Positions 26,617 through 34,573 of a stretch of DNA of 64,000 bases are shown one piece after another; position 1 is the stretch's first letter; every line of letters starts with the position of its first letter. Source of the stretch: Paenibacillus sp. MMS20-IR301 (lineage in GTDB: Bacteria > Bacillota > Bacilli > Paenibacillales > Paenibacillaceae); contig NZ_CP135275.1 of assembly GCF_032302195.1 (NCBI RefSeq), positions 1,984,001-2,048,000 on the forward strand, written 5' to 3'. Made by a program: the position numbers and the translations under genes. Below the pieces are notes generated by a model. The model had not been told where the DNA came from. It did no database searches and saw only the letters and a list, made by a program, of their open reading frames with translations.

Positions 26617-26898
26617 GAGAGACGGCATTTGCTCTCTATAACCAGCCCCACCCTGAACACAATAGAATGAATTCCGGCCGTTCAGCAAGAAGCCCCTTGG
26701 GCATTCTTGTATCCTAAATCAACATATAGCTTTCCAGTTCAATCTATTTAGTATGTTTTCATTATAAATGAATATGTAATGATAATATATCATGATATAT
26801 TTAGTTATGTTTGATGCTTTTTAAGTTAGAATTGCTTATGTTAAACTATTATAAAGAAAGGCTTTAAACCTAATAAGCTTTATACAGAGGAGAATTAG

Positions 26899-27336
26899 AT
26901 GTCTGACAAGATAGATTACGTTCTGGAATTGAACCAAATCCGGGAGACGCTTGGGTACGATTTTCTTTCGTTAGCCTTAGCATATGATGGTGTTCTACGC
27001 TGGAGATATGCCTCTGGTAATATTAACGAGGGTTATAAACGAATTGTTTTACATTCAGGAAGAGGGATTGCAGAAGTGTTTCGGACCGGAAGATCCATAC
27101 TTATTCCTTCATTTGATGAATATCTGCAGCCGGGCGAGCTCTTCAATTATCCGATTTCAAGAATGGAGAATCTAAAGAGCATAGGGGTGGTACCTGTATG
27201 GAATGATTTACGTGTTGCAGGCGTGCTGCTTGGCGGGTTCCGCGGGAAGGAACGAGTCACCCCCGAAATGCTGTATGCCCTGGAACAGGTGTCCAATAAA
27301 GGAATCGGAGAATTTAACGGGAAAAATTTGGTTTGA
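26899..27336 (+). CDS. GAF-domain protein
   Basis: A 145-aa single GAF domain. Visible features are YDFLSLALAYDGVLRWRYASG, a GRGIAEVFRTGRSI segment and VVPVWNDLRVAGVLLGGFRG. Free-standing GAF proteins of this size include NreA-like nitrate sensors and free-methionine sulfoxide reductases. The catalytic cysteines of the latter are absent, so a ligand sensor is more likely. No partner kinase is adjacent. The RBS is AGAGGAG before the ATG at 26899. Confidence 0.7.
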   Translation: MSDKIDYVLELNQIRETLGYDFLSLALAYDGVLRWRYASGNINEGYKRIVLHSGRGIAEVFRTGRSILIPSFDEYLQPGELFNYPISRMENLKSIGVVPVWNDLRVAGVLLGGFRGKERVTPEMLYALEQVSNKGIGEFNGKNLV

Positions 27337-27525
27337 AGTACGCCCAGCTTACCCGCAACAGTGGTAAAATCGTGACCTTTACATTGAGATCCTCACAGCA
27401 GGCCCAGCCCTGCATCAATCCGCCTCATCCGGGACTTTCCGCTAAGCAGTCCTCCTGATATACTGAAATTTGCATAACAGCTTGCTGAAGCCGGATGCAA
27501 CATGAATTCATGAGGAGCGGATACT

Positions 27526-28128
27526 TTGAATAAACTTGTATTTTTCCTTGGCCCGGGCGGGGCAGGCAAGACTACACTGGCGAAGACCATTGCCTCACGC
27601 CGCCCGGCATCAATCTTTGATATGGATATTCTGCTCCGCCCGGCAGCAACCGCCATTATGACGATGCACGGGCTGGACCCGGATGACCGGGATTCGGACG
27701 AGTATAAAAGCTTATGCCGGGACCTCGGTTACCGTATCACTATGGATGCTGCACTGGATAATACCGGCCTGCAAAGTGATATATTCGTGGTCGGACCCTT
27801 CACCAAGGAAGCAGCCGACCCGGAGTGGATCGGCCGTGAGCTGGCGAGCGCCGGACTTGCGCTGAATGAGATTGAAGTCAAGGTCGTGCTGGTCAGTCTG
27901 TCTGATGCAGCAGCATACCGCGAACGGATTGAAGGCAGACACTCTCCTCTGGACGGCTGGAAGTTCGCACACTGGGAGCAGTTCAGCGCTTCCCTGGGCA
28001 AACGTACGGTGGCCTGGCCGCTTCCGGAAGATCGCGTACTGCAGTTTGACAATTCTGCCCAGGACCGTAACGCTGCAGCAGCGGCTGTAGAAGCATTTAT
28101 TTACGGAGCGCTGCCGGCCGGACCTTGA
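27526..28128 (+). CDS. P-loop NTPase / small-molecule kinase-like protein
   Basis: A 200-aa AAA_33/adenylate-kinase-like protein. Walker A is FLGPGGAGKTTLAKT at residues 7-21, followed by IFDMDILLRP, where the Asp pair may bind metal or substrate. The start codon is TTG at 27526 with GAGGAG upstream. The last 28 bp overlap the convergent acetyltransferase gene. Substrate unknown; possible roles include phosphorylation of a small molecule or antibiotic. Confidence 0.75.
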   Translation: MNKLVFFLGPGGAGKTTLAKTIASRRPASIFDMDILLRPAATAIMTMHGLDPDDRDSDEYKSLCRDLGYRITMDAALDNTGLQSDIFVVGPFTKEAADPEWIGRELASAGLALNEIEVKVVLVSLSDAAAYRERIEGRHSPLDGWKFAHWEQFSASLGKRTVAWPLPEDRVLQFDNSAQDRNAAAAAVEAFIYGALPAGP

Positions 28129-28706
28129 ACAGCATTTGTTTTTGCTTTAGGTTCCACAGGCTCACCTTTTACAATTCCATAGTAGATTCTGTCATCGTAT
28201 TCGCCGGTATCCTGATAGTAATAGCTTTGTCTGAAAACACCTTCGCAGCTCATCCCCGCCTTGCGCAGCACACCGCCTGAAGCGCTGTTTCTCCCGCGGT
28301 GAAATGCCTGCAGCCGGTGCAGGCCCGTCTCTGCGAACGTATATGTAATCACAGCGGACAAGGCTTCACTGGCATAACCTTGCCGCTGAAAGGCTCGTCC
28401 GATGCAATATTCTATATCGGCCATACGATGTTCCCCTTCCACACTGCAAAAGGCAATCTGCCCGATGCATTCTCCGCCCTCCTGCTGGATTACCGCCCAC
28501 CTGTAGAAATCATCTCTGCTGTAGGAGCCGATCCAACGCTGAAGCAGCTCGTTCACAGCATCCACATCACCATAAGCCGGCTCTCCGTATTCGGATTGCA
28601 CCGCTATATCACTAATCCAATTCTTGTACATACTCTCCGCATCAAGCAAATGAAACGGCCGCAAAAGCAGCCGCCCTGTCTCGATAACCCCTGTTCCGGA
28701 ACGCAG
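28101..28706 (-). CDS. RimJ/RimL-type GNAT acetyltransferase (start codon uncertain)
   Basis: A GNAT of the RimL type: IETGRLLLRPFHLLDAE, then RWAVIQQEGGECIGQIAF, GRAFQRQGYASEAL and RLQAFHRGRNSASGGVLRKA. The first ATG (28664) lies inside the conserved N-terminal strand. The family sequence continues upstream to about 28692 with no ATG, GTG or suitable TTG before it. A CTG at 28706 with GGGGGAG about seven bases upstream is the best candidate and is used here. The gene may use this rare start or be damaged at its 5' end. Confidence 0.75.
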   Translation of the reverse strand: MRSGTGVIETGRLLLRPFHLLDAESMYKNWISDIAVQSEYGEPAYGDVDAVNELLQRWIGSYSRDDFYRWAVIQQEGGECIGQIAFCSVEGEHRMADIEYCIGRAFQRQGYASEALSAVITYTFAETGLHRLQAFHRGRNSASGGVLRKAGMSCEGVFRQSYYYQDTGEYDDRIYYGIVKGEPVEPKAKTNAVQGPAGSAP

Positions 28707-28723
28707 GCTCTTCTCCCCCTTAC

Positions 28724-28752
28724 CCTCTCCACCCGGAGGCCGGGTGGAGAGG
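28724..28752. other. Perfect 13-bp hairpin
   Basis: CCTCTCCACCCGG-AGG-CCGGGTGGAGAGG, a perfect 13-bp stem with a 3-nt loop. It lies between the methyltransferase and acetyltransferase genes. There is no U-run on either side, so it is not a classical terminator. It could be an mRNA processing or stability element. Confidence 0.8.
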
Positions 28753-28770
28753 CATATTTGACATATATAA

Positions 28771-29688
28771 TTACTTCTTCACTGCATGAATATAATGAAT
28801 CGTCTCGAAGGCTGACAAATAATCATTCCGGCTGCTGAAGAACTTCTCCTGAATGTCTGCGGGCGACAAGTGCTCATAGATCAAGAGTCCCGCCTGTTCC
28901 AGCAGCTGTTCCAGTTCCCCGTACGCGAAGCAGGATTTCATCGGTTCACCACTGGCCGCAGCCAGCTGCACCATTTTCTCCACCCGGCCGGACAAGCCCT
29001 GCGTTTCAAAAAGTCCCTCATCTGCGTAATCAAAGACAATCGAGCTGCCGGAGGGCAGCACATGGAACAGATCCCGCAATAGGCTGGCTGTCTCTTCTTT
29101 GGTCAAATAGTAAGTGACACCAAGCAGAGTGAAGAAGGTTCTGCTCTGAAGATTGAACCCTTCAGCGGACAGCGCAGCATAGGAGAACCTGCGGGTGAAA
29201 TCCATTGGAACGAAATGCAAATGACCGGGAATCTCCAGTTCAGCATCCAGCAGACGCTTCCGCTTAAAGGCTTGCGTAGCCGGGTAGTCCACTTCGAAGA
29301 TCTCCGGCTGGTGGTCAGGAGACGAATGCCGGAGAGCAAAGGTATCCAGACCCGCTCCCAGAATGACAACCTGCCCCACGCCAAGTGCCAGCTCCCGCAG
29401 CAGTATTCCCTCACAATAAGCGGAGCGGCCCAGGGCTGTAGGTGAAAGCTGAACCTGCGTAATCCACTTCAGAACCGCTTCCGGATCATCTTGATACTGC
29501 AGCGCAAGCTCCGGATTGAAGAATGCAATCCCCTTAATCATATTCGCCCGGATCTCTGCGAACTCCTGCGCTGTAATTACAGCCTCCGCCATATAATCAT
29601 CGAATATCTTCGGTGAATCATACCGGCTGTGATAGGCCCTGCCAAATGCTGATATTAACGAAGTCATACTGGATTCATTCTGCTTCAA
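28771..29688 (-). CDS. SAM-dependent methyltransferase, LCMT-like (TIGR00027 type)
   Basis: A 305-aa class I methyltransferase of the leucine-carboxyl-methyltransferase-like family. The SAM site is VVILGAGLDTFALR (about residues 112-125), followed by IFEVDYPATQAFKRKRL and FTLLGVTYYL, as usual in this family. The start is TTG at 29688 with GGGAGGA upstream. The natural substrate is not known for most members. Confidence 0.88.
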   Translation of the reverse strand: MKQNESSMTSLISAFGRAYHSRYDSPKIFDDYMAEAVITAQEFAEIRANMIKGIAFFNPELALQYQDDPEAVLKWITQVQLSPTALGRSAYCEGILLRELALGVGQVVILGAGLDTFALRHSSPDHQPEIFEVDYPATQAFKRKRLLDAELEIPGHLHFVPMDFTRRFSYAALSAEGFNLQSRTFFTLLGVTYYLTKEETASLLRDLFHVLPSGSSIVFDYADEGLFETQGLSGRVEKMVQLAAASGEPMKSCFAYGELEQLLEQAGLLIYEHLSPADIQEKFFSSRNDYLSAFETIHYIHAVKK

Positions 29689-29706
29689 ATGGATATCCTC
29701 CCATAC

Positions 29707-29743
29707 AAAATAAGGTTCCCCCGGCCGGGAGAACCTTATTATA
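29707..29743 (-). terminator. Terminator of the FGGY kinase gene
   Basis: On the minus strand AATAAGGTTCTCCCGG pairs with CCGGGGGAACCTTATT, followed by TTG. Confidence 0.8.
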
Positions 29744-29805
29744 TACAGAAACTATTAATATGTAAATTATAGCATAAATAATTTATTTTGTCAATTAATT
29801 ATATC

Positions 29806-31182
29806 TCATTTGCAGCTGCCTTGCAGAAAACTTCCCGCCTCCCGGAAGCTGGGGATGCCTCCGCTGCCGACAGCGGCATATAGTGCAGCTCCCGCTGCGG
29901 CTCCCTCCACTGCGGGTGCAAGCAGCAGCGGTAATCCGAATGTTGCCTCCGCCTTGGCACAGAGTGCCGGATTATTACGGAGAGCATTACCGGAACCTAT
30001 AAGCCGTGAAAACGGCCTGGTTGTCTGCTTCTCCAGCACAGCCAGAAATCCGTGCAGCTCATCTACCATTCCTTGAAGAAAGGCATGGGTCAGACCGGCT
30101 GGAGTGAAGTTGTCCAGCGAGATCCCCGTTATGCTCCCGCGCTGCCCCGGGTCCGTTCTGGTTCCCAGAAACTGCGTGATCACACTTAAACCATCTATTG
30201 CAGGCTGCCTGTCCAGCAATGTCTTCATCAGCGGATACATTTCACCGGGATCATGACCGGTATACGCTGATATGAGATTGCGGTAAAAGACCTCAAGCAG
30301 CGCGTAAGATTTCCCTCCGCTAAGCGCCGCACCAACCAGCAGCACACCGCCGCCCGGGTAAGGACGTACCTCCATTGAAGAGGGAGCTGAGCTGTATTCA
30401 GGCAGCCACGCCGACAGCTGGCTGCCTGTGCCGATATTAATCAGCACGGAAGTCTCCGGCTGCGGGACACTGCCGGTGAAGCTGGCCTGATTGTCCCCAA
30501 GTGAAGGGTACACAGGAATTCCCTGCGTTGTAACTCCGAGTGCCGTCCCCGAAGGGACAACCCGGGGCAGCAGTGCTACATCAATACCTGCCTGTTCAAG
30601 CGCTATCCGGTCGAAATCCCCCTTATCATGGCTGAAACCGCCGATCCCGGCTGACTGTGTGGCATCCATCAGCGGCACAGGAATGCCTGCCAGCTTCACC
30701 GCTATATAATCAGCAATCGTACAGAAGCTGGCCGCTTCCGGCGGCACCAGTCCACAGCACTGGTTGTAATAGTGAGTCGCCAGCCCGTAACCGGGAGCAA
30801 TGCTATAGCCGGTCAGTCTGCTGATCTGCTCTGCATAAGTGAAGCTGTAATCTCCTTCATAGGGCAGAGCCCCTCTGCCATCCTGCCAGGTATACAGCGG
30901 ACTGCACGCATTGCCCGTCTGGTCAATATATACAATTCCATGCATCTGTCCGCTGATGCCGATTCCTGCAGCATCCGGTGCAAGCGACAGTAAACTGCCA
31001 AGAATAGCTTCTGCCTGCCGCAGCATAAGTTCCGGCTCCTGCAGACGCTCCCAGACCTCCGTCCTGCTAGAAGGAGTACTTGCCTGCTGTTGCGTAATGG
31101 AATGCAGGATAGTCCGGGTATCCAGATCGTAGAGCAACCCGGAGATAGTAGTTGTTCCGATATCCAGACCGATTGTTATCAT
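29806..31182 (-). CDS. FGGY-family sugar kinase, sedoheptulokinase-like
   Basis: A 458-aa ATP-dependent carbohydrate kinase. N-terminal phosphate motif IGLDIGTTTISGLLYD, then GIGISGQMHGIVYID with the QMHG motif that xylulo- and sedoheptulokinases share. SLGDNQASFTGSV and INIGTGSQLSAW form the second half of the nucleotide site. The ATG at 31182 is preferred (AGAGGATGG upstream); 31191 is an alternative. No sugar transporter is adjacent. Sedoheptulose as substrate is inferred from motif similarity only. Confidence 0.83.
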   Translation of the reverse strand: MITIGLDIGTTTISGLLYDLDTRTILHSITQQQASTPSSRTEVWERLQEPELMLRQAEAILGSLLSLAPDAAGIGISGQMHGIVYIDQTGNACSPLYTWQDGRGALPYEGDYSFTYAEQISRLTGYSIAPGYGLATHYYNQCCGLVPPEAASFCTIADYIAVKLAGIPVPLMDATQSAGIGGFSHDKGDFDRIALEQAGIDVALLPRVVPSGTALGVTTQGIPVYPSLGDNQASFTGSVPQPETSVLINIGTGSQLSAWLPEYSSAPSSMEVRPYPGGGVLLVGAALSGGKSYALLEVFYRNLISAYTGHDPGEMYPLMKTLLDRQPAIDGLSVITQFLGTRTDPGQRGSITGISLDNFTPAGLTHAFLQGMVDELHGFLAVLEKQTTRPFSRLIGSGNALRNNPALCAKAEATFGLPLLLAPAVEGAAAGAALYAAVGSGGIPSFREAGSFLQGSCK

Positions 31183-31321
31183 GTACGCCATCCTCTGCTT
31201 GTTAATATGTCTTCTATGTTAAACTTCTGTGCGGCAGAGCGTCAACCATACGCATAATTCCTCAGAAATCCAATGATACTAGACCAGTCAGAGTTTGAAC
31301 CTTAAATCAGGAGGCGTTCAT

Positions 31322-32080
31322 GTGAGAATTCAGAATAAAGTGGCCGTAGTTACCGGAGCCGCATCTGGGATGGGCAAAGCGATTGCACTGCTCTATGCCA
31401 AAGAAGGAGCTAAGGTGATCGTAGCGGATATTCATGAGGAGGCTGCGGAGGCAGTAGCCAAAGAGATCAGAAACAGCGGCGGAGAAGCAACCGCAGTGAA
31501 AGCAAATGTTGCTGAAGAAGCCGATATTAGTAACATGATCGATACCGCTGTGTCGGCTTACGGCACCGTCGATATCCTTGTAAACAATGCCGGAATCATG
31601 GATAATTTTGAACCGGCAGGTGATATCGATGACGAGAGCTGGAACCGTATATTTGCAGTGAATACAACCTCCGTGATGCGGGCAACACGTAAGGTTCTCC
31701 CTATTTTCCTGGCCAAAAAGCAGGGTGTAATCCTCAATGTTGCCTCTGTAGGCGGACTGTATGGTGCCCGGGCAGGTGCAGCTTATACGGCTTCCAAGCA
31801 TGCGGTTACCGGATTTACCCGGAATACCGGATTCATGTATGCCCAGGCGGGCATCCGCTGCAATGCCATTGCACCAGGCGGTGTGGAGACCAATATCGGT
31901 TCTACGATGACGCATATCAACGAATTCGGGATGGGCCGCACCCAGCCGGGAATGGCCCTTAATCCGCGTATGGGTAAGCCCGGGGAAATCGCACAGCTTG
32001 CCTTATTCCTTGCCTCAGATGAAGCCAGCTTCATTAATGGAGCAATTGTGACTGCCGATGGCGGCTGGACAGCATACTAA
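31322..32080 (+). CDS. Short-chain dehydrogenase/reductase (SDR)
   Basis: A 252-aa classical SDR. Cofactor motif TGAASGMG near the N-terminus, VNNAG, catalytic Ser (NVASVGGLYGA) and YTASKHA, and the C-terminal GAIVTADGGWTAY ending. The GTG at 31322 is chosen because AGGAGG lies seven bases upstream. The Asp of IVADIHEE after the second strand favours NAD(H). Substrate unknown. Confidence 0.9.
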   Translation: MRIQNKVAVVTGAASGMGKAIALLYAKEGAKVIVADIHEEAAEAVAKEIRNSGGEATAVKANVAEEADISNMIDTAVSAYGTVDILVNNAGIMDNFEPAGDIDDESWNRIFAVNTTSVMRATRKVLPIFLAKKQGVILNVASVGGLYGARAGAAYTASKHAVTGFTRNTGFMYAQAGIRCNAIAPGGVETNIGSTMTHINEFGMGRTQPGMALNPRMGKPGEIAQLALFLASDEASFINGAIVTADGGWTAY

Positions 32081-32101
32081 AAAATCCCCACAAAGTGGGG
32101 C
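32079..32101 (-). terminator. Terminator of the HesB-like gene
   Basis: On the minus strand CCCCACTTTGTGGGG is followed by ATTTTTT. It overlaps the stop codon of the convergent SDR gene. Confidence 0.8.
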
Positions 32102-32140
32102 TCCAGCTGCGATAATTACTCAGGTACTTTGCATGCATGC

Positions 32141-32458
32141 TTATCTTCGGTCATCAACACGGATATTCGAGCCGAACAAGGTGGAGTCGCTCGTCAGCTT
32201 ATAAGCGGGATACCCCGCTTCCGCCTCAAGCTTCATGTTCTCATCGAACAGCGATTCCTGCTGGCGGTCACAGATGAATGTGAAGGGTTCGGTTTGAAAA
32301 ACAATATCCGTCGGCAAGGGTTCACTTACAATCCGGATAACGAGTACGCCGTTGCAGCCGCAGTCCTCGGTGTCATAGAACATTTTGAATTGGCCTGGCT
32401 TTCCGGCCAGACTCTCCGTGAGCCGCTCGGTGGTGAGCGGGTTAAGTTGTATCTGCAT
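32141..32458 (-). CDS. HesB/IscA-like (YqkB-type) Fe-S cluster biogenesis protein
   Basis: A 105-aa protein of the iron-sulfur biosynthesis superfamily (B. subtilis YqkB type). DTEDCGCNGVLVIRI holds a CxC pair and FICDRQQESLFDE a third cysteine. It is a small single-domain protein with AAGGAGAGG before the ATG. It sits beside the siroheme/nitrite reductase genes, whose enzymes need Fe-S clusters, but is separated from them by a strong terminator. The exact role of this subfamily is unsettled. Confidence 0.75.
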   Translation of the reverse strand: MQIQLNPLTTERLTESLAGKPGQFKMFYDTEDCGCNGVLVIRIVSEPLPTDIVFQTEPFTFICDRQQESLFDENMKLEAEAGYPAYKLTSDSTLFGSNIRVDDRR

Positions 32459-32512
32459 TCCGCATTCCTCTCCTTCAAGTCACAATTTATGTCTGACATT
32501 ACTATAACACAT

Positions 32513-32565
32513 TCAAAGCAGGCGTTAACAAATACCGGAGAAGAGCCGGTAATGTTAACGCCTGC
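32513..32565 (-). terminator. Terminator of the nir operon
   Basis: GCAGGCGTTAAC (32518-32529) pairs with GTTAACGCCTGC (32554-32565). An inner ACCGG/CCGGT stem extends it, and on the minus strand TTTGAATG follows. Confidence 0.8.
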
Positions 32566-32577
32566 TAATCTTGTTCT

Positions 32578-33345
32578 TCAGCCTATCTGCGAACGGATCA
32601 TTTGCTCCAGGCTGAGCAGCTCTTCTCTAACCTTGACCACCTCGCCGATGACGATCAGGGCCGGATTGCTGATCTTCATTGCGGCAGCCAGCTTGTCAAT
32701 CGTGCCAAGCGTACCGGTCACTGTCCGCTCCCGCACTGTTGTCCCGTTCTCGATCAGTGCGGCAGGCGTCTGCGGATCCTTGCCGTACTTCAACAGCTGC
32801 CCGCAGATTTCACCCAGTCCGCTGACTCCCATGTAGATCACAAGGGTGTCAACACCATGCGCAAGGGCATCCCAGCGTACCGGTGAACCCTCACCGTGGC
32901 AACGGCTCCCGGTCACGACGGCGAAGGAAGCGGCAAGTCCGCGGTGCGTCAGCGGAATGCCGGCTGACGCGGCTGCACCTATGGCTGAAGTAATCCCGGG
33001 GATAACTTCATAAGGAATGCCAGCAGCAGCTGCAGCCAGCGCCTCTTCTCCGCCCCGCCCGAACACGAACGGGTCGCCGCCCTTCAGGCGGACCACATGG
33101 CAGCCTGCGGCAGCATACTGGAGCATCAGCTGCTCAGTTGCTTCCTGCGGCATGGAATGCTGTCCCGGCGCCTTGCCGCAGTAGATACGGAGGCAACCGC
33201 TTGTTGCATAGGCCAGCAGCTCATCATTCACCAGGCGGTCATACAGAATCACATCTGCACACTGTATGCGCCGCAGTGCCTTAACCGTAATCAGCTCGGG
33301 ATCACCCGGACCAGCACCAACGATGGAAATGCTCCCCTGCTTCAT
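32578..33345 (-). CDS. cobA: Uroporphyrinogen-III C-methyltransferase (SumT)
   Basis: A 255-aa enzyme making precorrin-2 from uroporphyrinogen III with two SAM. Motifs: VGAGPGDPELITVKALRRI at the N-terminus, the VRLKGGDPFVFGRGGEE loop, VIPGITSAIGAAASAGIPLT, and GVDTLVIYMGV. It is the monofunctional form without CysG oxidase/ferrochelatase. It overlaps the transporter gene by four bases (ATGA) and ends the nir operon. It therefore supplies the siroheme that NirB requires. Confidence 0.95.
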   Translation of the reverse strand: MKQGSISIVGAGPGDPELITVKALRRIQCADVILYDRLVNDELLAYATSGCLRIYCGKAPGQHSMPQEATEQLMLQYAAAGCHVVRLKGGDPFVFGRGGEEALAAAAAGIPYEVIPGITSAIGAAASAGIPLTHRGLAASFAVVTGSRCHGEGSPVRWDALAHGVDTLVIYMGVSGLGEICGQLLKYGKDPQTPAALIENGTTVRERTVTGTLGTIDKLAAAMKISNPALIVIGEVVKVREELLSLEQMIRSQIG

Positions 33346-34214
33346 AGGCTTTTCTCCAAGGCAGCCGCGCCTGGGATTACCGGTTCTCCGCGTCCCGGTG
33401 CCGGATCTGCCGCTGAAGCAGCGCCGGTCTTGAAGTTTTTTTGCGACAGATACAGCAGAATGCCAGTGAACAGCACCCCTCCGATAAAGTTACCGAGCAG
33501 AACCGGTACACCGTTCCAGATCCACCAGTCGCTGAAGCTAACCTCCGCACCAAGCATCATTCCCGCAGGGATGACGAAGAAGTTGACTACGGTATGCTCG
33601 AAGCCCTGTCCGAAGAAGGTCAGGATCGGCAGCCACATGGCCAGGATTTTACCGGAGGTGGATTTGGAGGTCAGCGCCATTACTGCACCCAGTGTAACCA
33701 TCCAGTTGCAGAGCACCGCCTTGATGAACACAAGCGCCATCCCTTCAGCACCCATATGCTTATAAGCCGTTGTCTTCGCTTCACTCGCCGTGATCAGTGT
33801 CTGAATCAGCGGATTCGACATATCTGTTCCCATCTTCGTAATCGTTAGTCCGTACAAGACGGCATAGATTGCACAGCCGATTAGATGCCCGATGATGACC
33901 CAGAAGAAATTACCCATCATCCGTGCTGCAGTAGTTTTCTTCTCAAGTACAGCCAGCGGAACCAGCGCAAAGCTGCCGGTAACAAGCTCAAGCCCCAGGA
34001 GAATAATCATTACAAACCCTACCGGAAAAAGAATCGCCCCTGCCATCGGGATTGACGTCTGGGCAGTTGCTGTAAAAGCCAAAGTTGTGGCACAGGCCAG
34101 AATGGCCCCGCCAAGGCCGCCGCGGACAATAAGCTGCATAATGCTGAGCTCCGCTTTCGTTGTACCTGCTTCAATCATGGAAGACAGCACTTCACTTGGT
34201 TTCACGTAGTCCAT
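33342..34214 (-). CDS. Formate/nitrite transporter family protein (NirC-like)
   Basis: A 290-aa FNT channel with six membrane helices. MIEAGTTKAELSIMQLIVRG leads into the first helix, and the family loop motifs LVTGSFALVPLAVL and LCNWMVTLGAVMALTS are present. Between nirD and cobA, a nitrite-uptake role is more likely than formate. The ATG at 34214 follows AAGGGGGA. The last 30 residues are a charged cytoplasmic tail. Confidence 0.9.
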   Translation of the reverse strand: MDYVKPSEVLSSMIEAGTTKAELSIMQLIVRGGLGGAILACATTLAFTATAQTSIPMAGAILFPVGFVMIILLGLELVTGSFALVPLAVLEKKTTAARMMGNFFWVIIGHLIGCAIYAVLYGLTITKMGTDMSNPLIQTLITASEAKTTAYKHMGAEGMALVFIKAVLCNWMVTLGAVMALTSKSTSGKILAMWLPILTFFGQGFEHTVVNFFVIPAGMMLGAEVSFSDWWIWNGVPVLLGNFIGGVLFTGILLYLSQKNFKTGAASAADPAPGRGEPVIPGAAALEKSL

Positions 34215-34243
34215 TATGAATCCCCCTTTTCCAGCCGGATGAT

Positions 34244-34561
34244 TTAGATCGTTAAATACAAGCTGCCTGTGGCCGGATCAACCTCCACCTCATAGGTAGT
34301 TACATGTCCAGTATCAGGTGCCAGAACAGTGCCGCTATGGAGATCTATGCGCCAGTCATGAAGCGGACAATGAATACTCGAGCCGCAGACCATGCCTTCA
34401 GACAAAGCTCCGCCTTTATGCGGACATCTATTCTCCACCGCACGCACTTCACCGCTGCTTAACCGGAATAAGGCTATTTCGGTCTGACCCACCCGCAGCT
34501 TGCGTGATCCTTTGATATCGATATCCTTCACATTTCCGATGAGCATTTTGGTCATTGTCAT
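34244..34561 (-). CDS. nirD: Nitrite reductase (NADH) small subunit NirD
   Basis: A 105-aa Rieske-type subunit. The cluster motifs are CPHKGGAL and CPLHDWRIDL. It pairs with NirB in assimilatory reduction of nitrite to ammonium. It begins 12 bp after the nirB stop with AGGGGG upstream. Confidence 0.95.
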   Translation of the reverse strand: MTMTKMLIGNVKDIDIKGSRKLRVGQTEIALFRLSSGEVRAVENRCPHKGGALSEGMVCGSSIHCPLHDWRIDLHSGTVLAPDTGHVTTYEVEVDPATGSLYLTI

Positions 34562-34573
34562 CTTGAGGCCCCC

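Larger units (their letters stand above)
25659..26714. repeat. Large imperfect inverted repeat (about 1,056 bp)
   Basis: The two halves match in reverse complement over most of their length, with gaps. Outer arms: GGATACAAGAATGCCC at 25659-25674 and its complement at 26699-26714; CTTGCTGAACGGCCGG at 25685-25700 and 26674-26689. Middle: repeat copies A and B. Inner: GCAGCTCATT at 26016-26025 with 26316-26325, and CGGCCGCTG at 26058-26066 with 26270-26278. The axis is near 26140-26190. No credible gene lies inside. This accounts for the gene-free stretch 25562-26898. Confidence 0.75.
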
